From positions 3,596,001-3,660,000 of the forward strand of contig CAJFCV020000003.1 of NCBI GenBank assembly GCA_904066235.2: a stretch of 64,000 nucleotides of DNA, given 5' to 3'. A model generated the notes under the pieces. That model searched no databases. It saw nothing but the letters and a program-made list of their open reading frames with translations, and was not told where the DNA came from. Position 1 is the stretch's first letter. Each line of letters begins with the position of its first letter. This document shows, in pieces, positions 23,961 to 35,864 of this stretch. This DNA comes from Bursaphelenchus xylophilus. Lineage: Eukaryota > Nematoda > Chromadorea > Rhabditida > Aphelenchoididae. A program made the translations under genes and the position numbers.

Positions 23961-24603
23961 GCCAACACTTTGATAACTTAATTTCCCAACTTTTAACTAA
24001 CCAACAAAAAGGACAACATCCAAGTCATCAAATTCCCCATAAATTCCGTTTTGTATTTCTATTCGATTATTTATCTTTAATCCCTACAAAACCCCCGCTC
24101 TAACCTCAATATATCCCCTCATACAGCCTTATTGTAGGAACCAAATTCCCGGTGAAACATTGTAATCAAATTACATCTCATTAACCTTCTTTTTGCACCA
24201 CTTTTGTTCCGTTAATTCTAAATCCAGTCCCTCCAAAATTCGTCCGCAAAAAAGTTTTTGGCCCATCCTCAAGTTCGTGGCCAAGAGGCGAACACAAACA
24301 CTGCCTGAGGCGCCCTTTCACGTGTGGGTATTTGGAAACGCAATCCCGAATTACTCATGCGCAGTGCCAGGTATAAGTCTTGAGGAGTTTTCGAATTGCC
24401 CATTCACTACTGCTAAACTTTTGCACCTGTAAACCGCTGGCGGTTGCACATTCTCTTATTGTCAGCTTTATTTTCCTGCCACTATTACACGTCCAAATTG
24501 TATTGCTAAAAGTTTGTACTTGCCTATTTCATTCTGCTTACTCTGAAGACTTTACTGTATACATATTACATATTCGTGACTACCTGCTCTTCGATTGCTA
24601 ATC

Positions 24604-27600
24604 ATGGAGTTTGTTAAGGAGTCCGCCATGTCCTCATCCCCGATATCAAATATATGTTTGACGGAGCGCCAAATGCAATTGTCAATGGATGGCGTGGAGA
24701 GGGTTCTAATCGGATACGCTCTTCCCTTTGTGGTCATCTTTGGGATCACCGGGAACTTGTTCAATTTGACAGTTCTGTTGACGCCAAGTATGAGAAGCAG
24801 GTAAGCGTTTAAGTTTGTGCAAAGAGGCAGGTTACTAGGTAACTTTGGGGAATTGGATATGCACACATAGTCAAAAGATCTCCATTGCTAATAAATAGAA
24901 GTATTTTATTTTTACTTACTTTTGGTACCATCGTATCTTCATGTAATTAATTCCCTAACTTTTTGCGAAGGTTTTTACTCCGCAAGATCAATTGTTGCTA
25001 TATACATTAGTTCAGCTTTGGCCAGAGAAAAATAATGAGAACACCAAAAAAAGAACAGAGCGTTCAAGGGGAAGGGAGACCGATCTCAGACTTTGCAAAT
25101 AGAGTATGGAGCTATCAACATCTGAAGCTCATGTTAGCAGCCACTGTATGCTATTAGACAATCTTTGCAGTGGAGTATCCTTTATGTAATATGGTGCACT
25201 CTTGTAGAATCTTACAAGTTAGTAAAAAGTTAGTAAAATAGCCCAAAAGTTCCTGAGGGCTACTATTGCTTCTTCCATGGTCCTAGTTTTGACCAAATCT
25301 CTATTTCAGATCAAATATCTTTCTGGCAGCGCTGGCCGTCGCAGATATGCTGTTCCTCTTCTTAATGTTCCCACATTCTCTTGTACATTTCGACTTATTT
25401 CTGTTCAATTATTACTTCCGCTTATTCTACCTGTCGGGTACAACGTATCTCCTGACTTTGGCTAATTGGGCCTCAGCAGCAGCTATATGGTAAGTCATCA
25501 AAAACTGGCGGATTTAAGACGATATTTTAGGCTGATTCTTACAATCTGCGTAGAGCGGCTGATTGGTATTCGATATCCGCTGAGTACGAGGAAACGGAGT
25601 AATTGCAGTATTCCAGCTATCATTGCTGTTATTGTATTCGTGACAGGAGTGCTGACCGCATACAATTTGTTTTCTCACGAATGTGTTTTGAGGGTGTTTT
25701 GTAACGACACTCAGGTGCATGGGTATTGTTTGGAGATTGCGAAAGAGCTGTAAGTGAGGGGAGAATGAATAATCGAGCGGAAATCTGGGAAATTAATAAC
25801 AAAAAATTTGTTAAATACAGAGGTTTTAAAACTCACGTGGACAAGCGAATTGTCATCGTTAGTTGTAATGCCGTACGAATTAATCCAAGTCCAGAGTGTA
25901 AAATATCACTCTTCGTCTTTTTCAAGTTTTTCATAGGCCTGCTGAGTACCTCTGGCTACTTGATTGACAACTAGATTTTAATGAAACTTGGCATAAAATA
26001 AGATTAAAAAATTTTGCGTGAAACCCGAGCTCAAACTTTACATAAACCGATATTTTAACTCCAAGCATTGGTGAAATTCGAAATTTCCTTTTTGTGTCTA
26101 TGTATGAAAATTTTAGCATGATTTTTGTTGAGTATAACAATATAATATTTCTGGTTCAAGCCATAGAGTCAAATGGCCTTTACTTTGAAACTTCACTGGT
26201 TTTCATTTGTTGTAAAATTATGTTTTAATTTCTAATAAAAAATCGGAAATTTTTTTTGATTCACCCTAATATCAACAAATTGAATATCAGAGCGTCGCAC
26301 TACAAATATTTTCTGTTGTCAATCAAAAAGTTCATGATCTAAACCCCTGATTTTAATAAAACACAAATATTTTTTAAATGTTGACTCCATTTTTTCAGCT
26401 GGCCAAAGAACCGGCAGAATCCCCATTCAGTTCTCCGGAAAGCCTATGCGTTGTGGTCGCCCCGCTTCAACGCCGTCTTTGTTGTGTTCTTGCCAACGTT
26501 GGTTATCGTAATGTCGAACGCATTGCTTATTCAAACGCTTCATAAACGGTAAGTCGGACATGAACACATCATGTGTTCTCTTGGCTTCAACAACGCGGCT
26601 TTCTCTGGAGAAACATGGACGTATAATCCGATTTGTAGTAATTTCATAATACCCAACATGAGACAAGTAATAGGAATATATTATACAGTGTATTAGGACC
26701 GAGAGTATTATTTTGCAGGAGGAAATTTCTTCAAGATTCCACGCGGAATCACAGCGAAGAAGGACAAACATTGGCGGCGGCCGGAAACAACGCCGGAACA
26801 AACTGTCAATCGCGCAACGAACAGCGGATTACGCTGACAATCTGCGCAATTGTGACATGCTTCACGTTAACTCAGGTATGTTTTTGAGGATACTTTCAGG
26901 AAAACTTGCTACAACCTTAATGATTGGTCAACTAAATGTCTATTTATAATTTTAGGCACCTTCCGCGTTCTATCATCTGCTCAAAATTACATTGGAACCA
27001 AGCCATGGGAGACTTCCTATTGTAAGTCCAAAGATAATATGTATTAAAGATTATGGATTTGCAATTTTTTGAATTCTTAAAAATGCTGTCCCAATTTAAA
27101 ATTACACTTTTTTCGGGAGTTCAAGCTTTTGGTGTTCACTTTGTTTTGTTTACATTTCTATGCGAAAAAACATTAGATCTCTGCTAAAAAATAGGCTGAA
27201 ATTCAAAAATATTTACCTTTTCATATACAGTGAGGGACCGGATCCAATGGCAAAAAACGTCTCACTTTGCATCCAGGAAGGGACCAAACTGACTCCAAAA
27301 CCCTCCCTTCTCTTAGCTAAAAAACTCCGCTTTGAAAAGCGGGCCCTTTCCTTCAATAAGAGAGCGCTAGCTCCCATTCCTTCCAACAATATTCGCAATC
27401 AAAAAGCGCGCGCTTTTTTCTTTTCTCGGATTCTCCTTCTCCGGAAAAAAAACAAAAAAATTCGGCAAATACAGAAGGCCAAAGGAAAGAGAGAAGCGCA
27501 AAAGGCGCGCGCTTTTTGATTGCGAATATTGTTGGAAGGAATGGGAGCTAGCGCTCTGTTATTGAAGGAAAGGGCGCGCTTTTCAAAGCGGAGTTTTTTA

Positions 27601-29532
27601 GCTTAGAGAAGGGAAGGATTTGGAGTCAGTTTGGTCCCTTCCGGGATGCAAAATGAGACGTTTTTTGCCATTGGATCAGGTCCCTCACTGTACATGTGCT
27701 TTTTGTGTACTCTACAAAAAATTATGTACAAAATATCCCAGCGAGAACCTTCAACATTTGGGAGTGCTTATCAGTTTCCTCAAAGGCTGATAGAACACGC
27801 TAAGAGTGAAAATTTTATCACTAACCTTTTCAGGGAACGATCACCAACTTTATGGTCTGCGTTGGGAAGTCGCTCAACTTCCTGCTTTTCTGCATGAGCA
27901 GCAGCTCCTTCCGCAACAAGTTCATGAAGCTGACCAAGAACCGGCTGAACGTCGCCATGGGCAAAAAGTAAGTCCACAGTTCGCGTTACCAACTCCGACT
28001 ATCGTAGTAATGTCGTAATCTACCCTACTATTGTTCTCAGGTTGTTACCCTCGAAAACAAGCAAAGCGCAATATCTTGACATATGAACATATCCTTGTAG
28101 GTTTTCACCGCTATTCCGCTTTCTATGTTCTGCACTAACGTCCGACTCGAAACACTGTTGCACGCGGGGATTCTGTTGGGGGAGTTTGGGGCGAGACAAG
28201 TGTCACAATGTCCGTTGAGTTGTTGTATTTTGTGGGATGTGTGAACGTCGCGGTTAACCGGGTTGGCTTGTTTTAACAGAGTAGTGTTGTGTGATTGTGA
28301 CATCATCAAGGCAGATAGGTACAGTTTTCTTTACTAAATTACTAATCGCATGCAATTCATTCGTTAAATAAAGGCATTGATTTTACTTTTGGCTCAACGG
28401 TGAGTCTTTCGACTCCTAAAAATTAAAAATGGGGTTTGTTGAATGGAATTGTTTTGCACAGAAGTTTCACTATAGTATTTCTCCTTAGCATGACGCCGTA
28501 AACCGTATTTTTTATGAACACAAGGACCATTATGGGTTTTAAGAAATGAGGGGCGTATCAGACACCTTCGGATATTGCCCGATTTGTGTTTTATGTCTTC
28601 TGTAAAATTTTAAAACAAAATTCACGTCATGGTCTTTTTTTTGGCACTAGGAAATCATACACCTCTAAAATGATAAATTTTTCATACCGGAAAATCAAAA
28701 ATTTTAACTAAGTTCCATAAATATTGAAAATTTTAAAAACTGGGGTGTCACATTGCCATGTAGCTTTCGTGATTTAATTCTATAAATTGAAAATTGGTTA
28801 ATTTTTAACATTCAATTTCGTAAAAGGCTATACAATTTAACATCTGTACAACCATGTCCTGTATAATAAAATCTGTCGACAAAAAGGATTTTCTATGCCC
28901 TCAGAGTCATCTTTAGCCCAAAGGTAAACCCCGGCAAATGAAACTATTCTAAATGCAATGAACTAAAACTTTTTTAATCCCTTACGATTTGTTGTACAAA
29001 GGTTTTTCCGTATAGCATCAAAACAAAGCAGGATAAACCCTTCGTCTCCTAAATTCCAAGAGCTCACTTCACTGTCCTATTTTGGCGTGTGCTATGTTGT
29101 CTTATCACTCAGCTTATCCCAAATGTTCTCTATGTTAGCCATCTCTGTTGAGCCACATTAACCCATTCGTTATTGCACCTTTATGTTGCCCCGCTAACAA
29201 CCAAATCCTAATTTATGTTTTGCAGAGATGCCTCAAAGAGTTTTACAAACGATACGATGCTCACTGCCTACACTGATCGTTCACGTTCGCCTTCGCCGAA
29301 TCTGCGAATCCGCCCGACCGATCGTAAATTGTCGGCGCCTCAGCCACTGCTGAAAGTCACACCAAGCATCAAACACGAGCCGAAATTGAGTTTAAGCAGC
29401 AAACTACCGTTAATCAAGAAGAAGTCCAGAAGTTTGAAGGAGTTCCATCGTCTGAAAAGCGTTCATTTCAATTCGCCAAAGGCCGAAAATCGAAAAACGG
29501 ATCGTTTGGACGTGAATGTCAGTGTAATATAA
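24604..29532 (+). CDS. class A GPCR, FMRFamide/neuropeptide-receptor-like
   Basis: Seven-transmembrane receptor, eight exons: 24604-24800, 25310-25489, 25531-25749, 26399-26548, 26719-26875, 26956-27021, 27834-27967 and 29226-29532. All are phase-consistent and give 469 residues. TM1 holds FGITGNLFNLTVLL, TM2 FLAALAVADMLFLFLMF, and TM3 ends TICVERLIGIRYPL, an ERL in place of the usual DRY/ERY. TM6 starts ITLTICAIVTCFTL, and TM7 runs into NFLLFCMSSSSFRNKFM. The end of TM7 and the overall pattern resemble the nematode FRPR-type FMRFamide receptors, but the ligand is not inferable. The last exon gives a long basic, Ser-rich tail (RSRSPSPNLRIRPTDRK). The in-frame TTG at 24595 is not needed; the ATG at 24604 is the likely start. 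AATAAA lies at 29624. Intron 6 contains a foldback MITE at 27228-27690. Confidence 0.88.
27228..27690. repeat. foldback MITE with CAGTGAGGGACC ends
   Basis: 463 bp, nearly palindromic end to end: CAGTGAGGGACCGGATCCAA at the left is mirrored at the right. The TTTTTTGCCATTGGATC motif recurs in both arms, and the unit is flanked by TA on each side (27226-27227 and 27691-27692). A TA duplication points to a Tc1/mariner-type transposase. The long open frames over it are products of the palindrome. Located in the GPCR intron. Confidence 0.8.
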
Positions 29533-30378
29533 ATCAAATTAGATGCATGTATACCTCATATCTCGGAGATACAAAATGTATTTATTGTATATTTTCTGAA
29601 ATTTAAATGTGCATGATCTCAATAATAAATTATTTATGCAGTGGACCTGATCCATTGGCAAAAAAATTATAATTTTACATCCGGGAAGTATTAAAAATGT
29701 GGCAAAATACCTCCTACTACAATAAAAAAACACTCCGTTTTGAAATGCGCGCCCTTTCCTTCACAAAAAGAGCGGGCGTGCTTTTGAAATCGGAGTTTTT
29801 TTCACTCGGACAGGGAGGTATTTTGCCACATTTTTTGATGCTGCCTGGATACGAAATGGTACGTTTTTTGCCACTGGATCAGGTCTCCCACTGCACGTAC
29901 AAATGGATAAACAAAATTTTGAAAATCACTATCATCGGAAGAGTTTATTATATACGAGCTAAAATTTTGAAAAATCGGTTACCTAGGTTCACAAACATTC
30001 CAAAAGAATACAGTATCCACTCCCAAGAATCCGCGCCTTTGCATCATCCAAACCTGATAAGCAAATGGTGCATCAAGCCTATATTTCCTCGATCAATGCT
30101 TCATTTGTTATGCCGATAAGAGGCTGATAAACAATTCCACAACTATCCACTACGTCCTTCCGGAAGGCTCTGGCACTGCGGAAAACGATCTCCTGGACTT
30201 TTTAGCGTTGTGTCTGACATAAAATTCATCTTGTAATCAGAGAATCAAGACGTTTGCGGCTTCAAGTCATAAAAACAGTGCTTCGTTTCATGCGGATCGT
30301 TTTGCGATAACCCACGTAAATGGGTGCAGCAGTTACTTTAAAAGTCAGGGCCAACAGCGAGCAGTATCTTCGAAGGAA
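29533..30378. other. spacer between the GPCR and the first pepsin-like gene
   Basis: Contains the GPCR polyadenylation signal, a MITE at 29639-29893 and the 5' flank of the pepsin-like gene. A TTTAAAAG at about 30337-30344 is a possible weak TATA element, and GCGATAAC near 30305 is a possible GATA site. No other gene seen. Confidence 0.5.
29639..29893. repeat. MITE of the CAGTG-GGACC family
   Basis: Left end CAGTGGACCTGATCCATTGG and right end CCACTGGATCAGGTCTCCCA are an inverted pair related to the 27228 and 52929 copies, with GGCAAAAAA just inside. Arms contain AATGTGGCAAAATACCTCC. Confidence 0.75.
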
Positions 30379-31781
30379 ATGTTCCAAATCAAGTTACTTT
30401 GTGTTGTAGGGCTGGCGATTGGCGCTAGTGGGCTGCAAGAGTTCATCTTGCCTCAAGCGTAAGTTATGCTAAAATAGGAAGGGCCTAGTGATAGCCGCAA
30501 GCGCATTAGAGCTCTGGTTCATAGTGGAACCGGTTTTAACTCTATAAAATCAAACCTCTGTGCAACGAATCGTAAAAAAGCCAAAAGAAAAGTTGGTTAT
30601 AGGGACGTTTGTTGTGCGGAGCTTCATTTCGGCCAAAACTCGACCATTGGGAACTCTAAAATCGTTCGTTATAGACAGGTTCTGCTGTATTGACGCAGGG
30701 GTTTCACCGTAGTCGGCTTACATTATTATGTATAATCCTATAAAAAATTCCCTCTCATCTCAAACTTTTAGTCTCCCCGACAAAATAACGCTGAAACGCA
30801 ACTTTATTCTGGATACCACTTCTTCCGACAGTTTCGTCCTCCATTCGCAACCCTATGCGAAGATTGCGGGTCGTTCGTCGACATACAATCCCGGAGAGTC
30901 AACCTCATCCAAACACATCGGCTATGGCGAAGGAGTCTATCACAATGAGACAAGGAATGCGCAAGCGTTTGGGAGACTCATCGAAGACAGATTTTCGCTC
31001 TATGACTTTACCAGAGGTCGTTTTTATGCCGCGACTGAACTAAAAGGCGGTTTCAATCCAGCTCTTGCTCTGAACGGCTCATGGAGGGCTGGTCGGCTTG
31101 GGTTTGGGCGAGGAGAGAGCTTGACAACGCTGTCCAAGAAGCTGGTCGAGTCCGGAAAGCACGCCACTGTATGCGCTGAAGCCTTTAGAAACTCATGTGG
31201 ACAGTAAGTAGCCAAGTCTGGGCGTTTTTTGTGGGCTTAAAGTTCCTTCAAGGGCATTATTGTCTATAAAATCCGAAATATGACTCTATAGAGCTTTAAT
31301 TTTTAGTTACGAACAGTCAGCCAAAGTTGGAGTTGACCTCAGCTCTCTGAGCGGCACATCGAAGGTTAGAGCGATTCCCGACAAGTCCTTGTGGAAGATC
31401 CCAGTCAGCTCTATTCTCATCAACGGATCAAGACATTCGCTCACAGGGAAGGCAGTCATCTCCACCGTCACTGACAAAATTATTTTGCCTGCCCGATACG
31501 AACACCTTCTCGTCAATGTCTTGGGCGCAACCAAGGTCGGCAACCGCTATGAGGTCGATTGTGAGGCCGCAAATGAAGTCTCGATTGTCAGCGACGGCCA
31601 AACATTGAGCTTGGATTATGCTGCACTTTACGAGGAGAAAAAATGCGCGTGCTTCTTGAAGATTGAAACCGGTAACAATGACGACTTGGTCCTTGGATTG
31701 CCGCTATTTGCTGGAAGAGGAGTCTGTCTGGACTTTCAGGACAAAAACGTGGTCTTCTACAAGGAGCGGAAAGAACAGTGA
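30379..31781 (+). CDS. pepsin-like (family A1) protein, predicted inactive, copy 1
   Basis: Three exons, 30379-30458, 30772-31203 and 31307-31781, both introns in phase 2, give 328 residues. The first about 18 residues (MFQIKLLCVVGLAIGAS) form a secretion signal. The fold is that of an A1 aspartic protease: the first active-site motif is retained as FILDTTSSDSFVL (D41, with Thr where pepsins have Gly). The second motif reads AVISTVTDKIILP with S223 where the second catalytic Asp belongs. The C-terminal half keeps YEVDC, CFLKIE, LVLGLPLFAGRGVCLDF and the final VVFY, as in pepsins. Paralogs at 34492 and 37477 share gene structure and the same substitution. AATAAA lies at 31833. Probably secreted; role as binding protein or decoy is inference. 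Without both aspartates normal catalysis is unlikely. Confidence 0.85.
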
Positions 31782-32349
31782 TTTAATTTTGTGATTTTAT
31801 AACTTTTTTATTCAAGCGCTTGATTAATTAAGAATAAAGATGTTTTATGCTAATTTCTTGAAAGAGAAAGACATTGACACCACAGAAAACAACTAGTCAT
31901 CTTCTAATGCTGCAATCTAAATTTTTTATTTACACTTTCTTTTTGGGAAGTAACAGTACGTCCTAGATTGAATGCTGCCAAGAAATCATAGATTATCATG
32001 ATAATATTATCACGTTCAGCTTCCAAAACTGGGTACCAGACCCCTTTTAGAAGGTGTAACAATAGGAGTTTCAATGACTCACTGAGTACTGTCCCCGATG
32101 ATCGGGCGTAGATTTTCACTTCCGTTCTTAATCTTGTATTTTAAGTTCCTAAGTCACTGTGTTAATTTTAATTTATCTAGGAGCGCCAACTTAATATAAA
32201 AAGAGTATTTTATTACAATTTTGAAATATTTCTTACAATTTTAAAACTAATAAAGTTTGGCGATGATAAGAGCTTTGGCGTTCGTTTTTTACATCGCTCA
32301 CTGTGATAGGGCTCGAGGAGTTTCATTTGGATGGCATGTAGGTATTGTG

Positions 32350-32638
32350 ATTAGACATGGCTCGTTGGCCGGGGGCCGACCGGGCGCCGGACTGTAAATA
32401 AATACTGCATTCATTATGAGGTTCAACACATTTTTTGTTATAACAATCGAAAATAAATTTTTAAAACAAAAAATGACCAACCATTGCCTAAAGTACTTCA
32501 AAAAAAAGCAATCGGTTCCTGGATCTGCGTTTCATTTGTATTGGCAACCCCAATTTTCGCTGATTGGGGGCCCATTGGGGGCCTCCGGTCGGCCCGGGGG
32601 CCGGAAGAGGTCGGCCCGGCCCAGTAACTATGTCTAAT
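32350..32638. repeat. GC-rich inverted-repeat unit
   Basis: Starts ATTAGACATGG and ends ATGTCTAAT, flanked by TGTG on both sides. Just inside are GC-rich complementary blocks (GGCCGGGGGCCGACCGGG near 32369 and GGTCGGCCCGGGGGCCGG near 32587). Possibly a small DNA transposon derivative; family not known. Confidence 0.45.
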
Positions 32639-33032
32639 TGTGATCATTATTGGACAAATGTTCTTGGTATTTATTTTAGTTTTTTCGATGGCCTAAAGTC
32701 TGCCCGCTCATGAAGTCGTCTTTTGCAAAGCTGAAATTTGATAAGCAATATGTGAGTTTATTTGTCATGCCAAACAATTGTTAAAAAATAAATTTTGCAA
32801 TTAGTTTGATGCCTAATTTTGCGATTACAGTTGACTTTATTTGCAACGGACAAGCTAAAAAAATTCTCTCCGATCTCGGCAACCCAAGTTATCAGAACAA
32901 CAATAATAACAGAAATAAGCCCTTACAAAGAGAATATTAACTGTTATCTTGTTGTATTCTGTGTAAGATTTAATCCATATTTATTTAGAGTAAGGCCTAC
33001 AGAATAGAAAGCCGCTCCTTAAAACGTTTATA

Positions 33033-33062
33033 CAGGGTGCGCCAATAAAATCTGGACTAATA
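33033..33062. mobile_element. isolated mariner-like terminal repeat
   Basis: After TATA, CAGGGTGCGCCAATAAAATC resembles a mariner left end (compare CAGGGTGACCC at 41347 and CAGGGTGTCC at 49232). No matching right end occurs in the window, so only a fragment is present or the element is too decayed to follow. Confidence 0.4.
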
Positions 33063-33901
33063 TTTTTGCTTGCCCTGCGGGCTGTAACAGTACGAGAACA
33101 AAGTGGGCGAGTGTGGACACGTGTAATACGTCCAAGAAGCTATCTTAAATTTTCAGACAAAATAATCGTCTACGACACTTGTTTTGCCATTATAAGTGCT
33201 TACAACTAAGGCGCCTGAAACACGGACCCCAAATTGGTCAAAAAATGGTTGCGCTATCTTTACCGTTTTATGCTATGGGCTGAAATTTACTTTTTCTAAT
33301 AGAGCTCCGGTCGGTTTTTATACACTGAAATTGATTTTGCCTCATTATGACAATTAGGCTTTTTACAGTCGCCAAAGTTGGCTTAAAAACGGGCCCTTTT
33401 TCCCGAAAACTTCCGTTAAATCAAAGATTTTTATGTAGAAGTTTCCCTGTGTGATTCCAAACATGTTAAGCACCAGAACTACTTTTGCAAGGATAAGCAG
33501 ATTCTGCCTAGCCGCTTTTCAAAGAGGATTTTTCTAGCTGCTGCCTCTGGAGGTGAAATAGTGGCTGCAGTGGCATAATTTACTATATGCTCGCTATTCG
33601 AGTGACCTTGGACTAGATATTTCTAAAAGTGATTTGGCTACATTAGCATGTATCCAGTATAATTTGTGTGGAAAAATGATGAAGTGACAGTTTATACGCC
33701 AAATCCTTCTGCCTAAATATTGTTATTATACCTACATAACTTGAATTGACATTTGATAATAAAATAGCGCATAAGTAAAATATCCTTCATGACAACACAT
33801 ATAGATTACCCCACAAACACCTGTGGCTTATAGTATGTTGCAAAGTGGGTCTAGATAGATTGTTTTATAAATAGACTTTTTGTTGTTTGCCAGTTGGCAG
33901 T

Positions 33902-33928
33902 CTTATCGATAAGTGTTTATCGATAAAC
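33902..33928. promoter_or_regulatory. paired TTATCGATAA palindromes
   Basis: CTTATCGATAAG (33902-33913) and GTTTATCGATAAAC (33915-33928) lie one base apart. Each contains GATAA on both strands. They lie about 560 bases upstream of pepsin-like copy 2 and could bind GATA-type or other palindrome-reading factors; inference. Confidence 0.35.
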
Positions 33929-34238
33929 CTTCTTCAACGTAGGCTACGAGTCAAACGCAGGATCAGCTTTGCAACGTGTATGTAGATATGAAAAGTAAAT
34001 ACTCCTTCATGCTGACATAGATTTCCCGGCAAACATGTCTAGCCCATGATTGTAAAGAAAACAGGTGGTTTTTGAAAATAAAAACTTTTTAGTGAACGGT
34101 GACCCTGAGGTCGTCCACAACAAACTTGTTATTATGCTGAAAAGACATGTTCCTATGTTATTAAAACGAGTACTAATTGTAAGAGAAATTATCGTTAATA
34201 GGTCCAAATCAGTCCAGCGATAATACCCCTTTTTCTAG

Positions 34239-34447
34239 TTTGGTTGCTTTATCTTTCTTGAGTACGGTGGGCTTCCGTCACTAACTAGAACGTCGTCCAC
34301 TTCTTTTTTTGAACCTTATCATCCAAGATCAAGGAATCAACATGTAGCTTTGGTTGCTTATCTTTCCTGAGTACGGTAGACTTCCGTTACAAACTAGAAG
34401 GCCGCCCACTTCTTTGTCAAACGTTATCAATCAATATCAAGGAATCG
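34239..34447 (+). promoter_or_regulatory. tandemly duplicated ~100-bp promoter module
   Basis: Two units, 34239-34340 and 34349-34447, share TTTGGTTGCTT(T)ATCTTTC, TGAGTACGGT, CTTCCGT, AACTAGAA, CCACTTCTTT, TTATCA and ATCAAGGAATC. Each holds one TTATCT and one TTATCA (AGATAA/TGATAA on the other strand). The second unit ends six bases before the TATA box of pepsin-like copy 2. TGATAA sites of this kind drive intestinal genes in C. elegans through ELT-2; the same role here is inferred. Confidence 0.6.
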
Positions 34448-34452
34448 CCTTC

Positions 34453-34460
34453 TATATAAA
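34453..34460 (+). promoter_or_regulatory. TATA box of pepsin-like copy 2
   Basis: TATATAAA followed by GCGG, 31 bases upstream of the ATG at 34492, implying a very short 5' UTR. Confidence 0.65.
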
Positions 34461-34491
34461 GCGGTGCCATGCAGGATTTGTCATCACAACC

Positions 34492-35595
34492 ATGAAAGGG
34501 AGTCTTCTGTTTCTTTCCCTCTTTGTTGCGGCCAACGCCTTGACTGAGTTCACCTTGCCAGTGACGTAAGTTACCAATCTTCTCGAAGGTTTGTATTTTA
34601 GATTTTCTAATGGCGTCGGACCTAGTGTTTCGCTCGTGGTGGACACAATGTTCACCCAAAGTTTTGTGCTTGGAAGAGAGTGGTTCGGAGAAAAAGCTGG
34701 CCGCGGAAAAACTTATGACCCCGCTCAATCGAAATATTCCAAACGAATCGATTACTGGAGGGCGCATTCGTACTCGAATGGTGAAATTTACGGGACAGTT
34801 TCCGGCGCGATTTATTCAGATCGCGTTGGAAGCTTTCCGGATGACGTCGAAGCATCGTTCCTCGTGGGCCAGGAATTAGATAGAGGCTACCCGGCGAAGA
34901 ACCTTAACGGAACCTACGTTGCTGGACATCTGGGAATTGCTCGAGAAAAAGACGGTCCAACTCAAACCAATTTAGCTGACAAGGTCCTTGCTCAAACGGA
35001 GAATAAGGTTTGGTGTGGAGAGGCGATTCGCAGTAGCCAACGGTAAGCGTTGTTTGTTGAGCGTATAGATTAGGTTTCCAGAATAAGATGAGAGACCCTT
35101 CCTATTCCTAATTCCCCTTCCTTTAGCTACCTCCAGCGTTCGATTCTAGGAATCCTACCTCAGGACCACCAGATCGTAACCAGGATCCCCAGCAAAGAGT
35201 ATATTAGAGATTGGGCACTCACTGGCCGCAATGTTACGACCAGCGGCAAAGCCCTCGTACCTGGCGCTCGAATAGCGATCTCTAGCGTCGTGGACAAGAT
35301 CCTCTTCCCCAGAGACAATTTCTCCAAGGCTGTCAGACTTTTCGAAGCCACTAGAGTTGGAGAGCGATACAAAGTTGACTGTAATGGCAACTATGACATT
35401 GATTTCGTCGCCGGAGGGCAAGATGTTCGAATCGAATCTGTAGATCTTGTGGAAAAGGAAGGCGAGGAATGCTTCCTGAAGATCGGCCTATCCTTGGATG
35501 AGCTCTTCTATTTTGGCCTGCCGTTCTTTGCCAACCGCGGAATTTGCTTTAACTTCGACTTGGACGAAATTATTCTCTATAACCCAATATTGTAA
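34492..35595 (+). CDS. pepsin-like (family A1) protein, predicted inactive, copy 2
   Basis: Exons 34492-34565, 34602-35042 and 35127-35595, both introns phase 2, give 327 residues. The leader is MKGSLLFLSLFVAANA. The first site is LVVDTMFTQSFVL (D39 kept, DTG changed to DTM). The second site is RIAISSVVDKILF, with S224 at the Asp position. YKVDC, CFLKIG, FYFGLPFFANRGICFNFD and the final EIILY match the equivalent parts of copies 1 and 3, as does the SFVL after the first Asp. N-glycosylation-type sites (for example NGT in AKNLNGTY) fit secretion. It is preceded by a TATA box and a duplicated GATA-containing module; AATAAA lies at 35646. Function unknown; classical protease activity is not expected. 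Confidence 0.85.
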
Positions 35596-35864
35596 TTGTC
35601 GTACTATTTGGTTACTGAGTTAAAAAATATAATGCCAGTCTTATGAATAAATGACTACGCGCAGAATGTTCTATTTAAATATTATAATATTATGTAGGTC
35701 CCCAAGGTTCAAGATACGCCTTGAAAACGTGTATTCAGATGTCCACACAAATGGGAAAGGCACGTAAATCCGGAGAGTTTAACAGAAGCAAGAAGCTGAT
35801 TTAAAGTGATTACTAAACGCTGCCATACCCGTGAAGTTATATGCATATGTGTTGCATATAAATA

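Larger units (their letters stand above)
31782..34238. other. spacer between pepsin-like copies 1 and 2
   Basis: No gene recognised. It contains a GC-rich inverted-repeat unit at 32350-32638, a single mariner-like terminal repeat at 33033-33062 and paired TTATCGATAA palindromes at 33902-33928. Other open frames are short and featureless. Confidence 0.5.

Noticed and set aside
27160..27519. Long plus-strand frame rich in K and R
   Set aside because: It lies inside the palindromic MITE 27228-27690 and has no splice context; composition follows the repeat.
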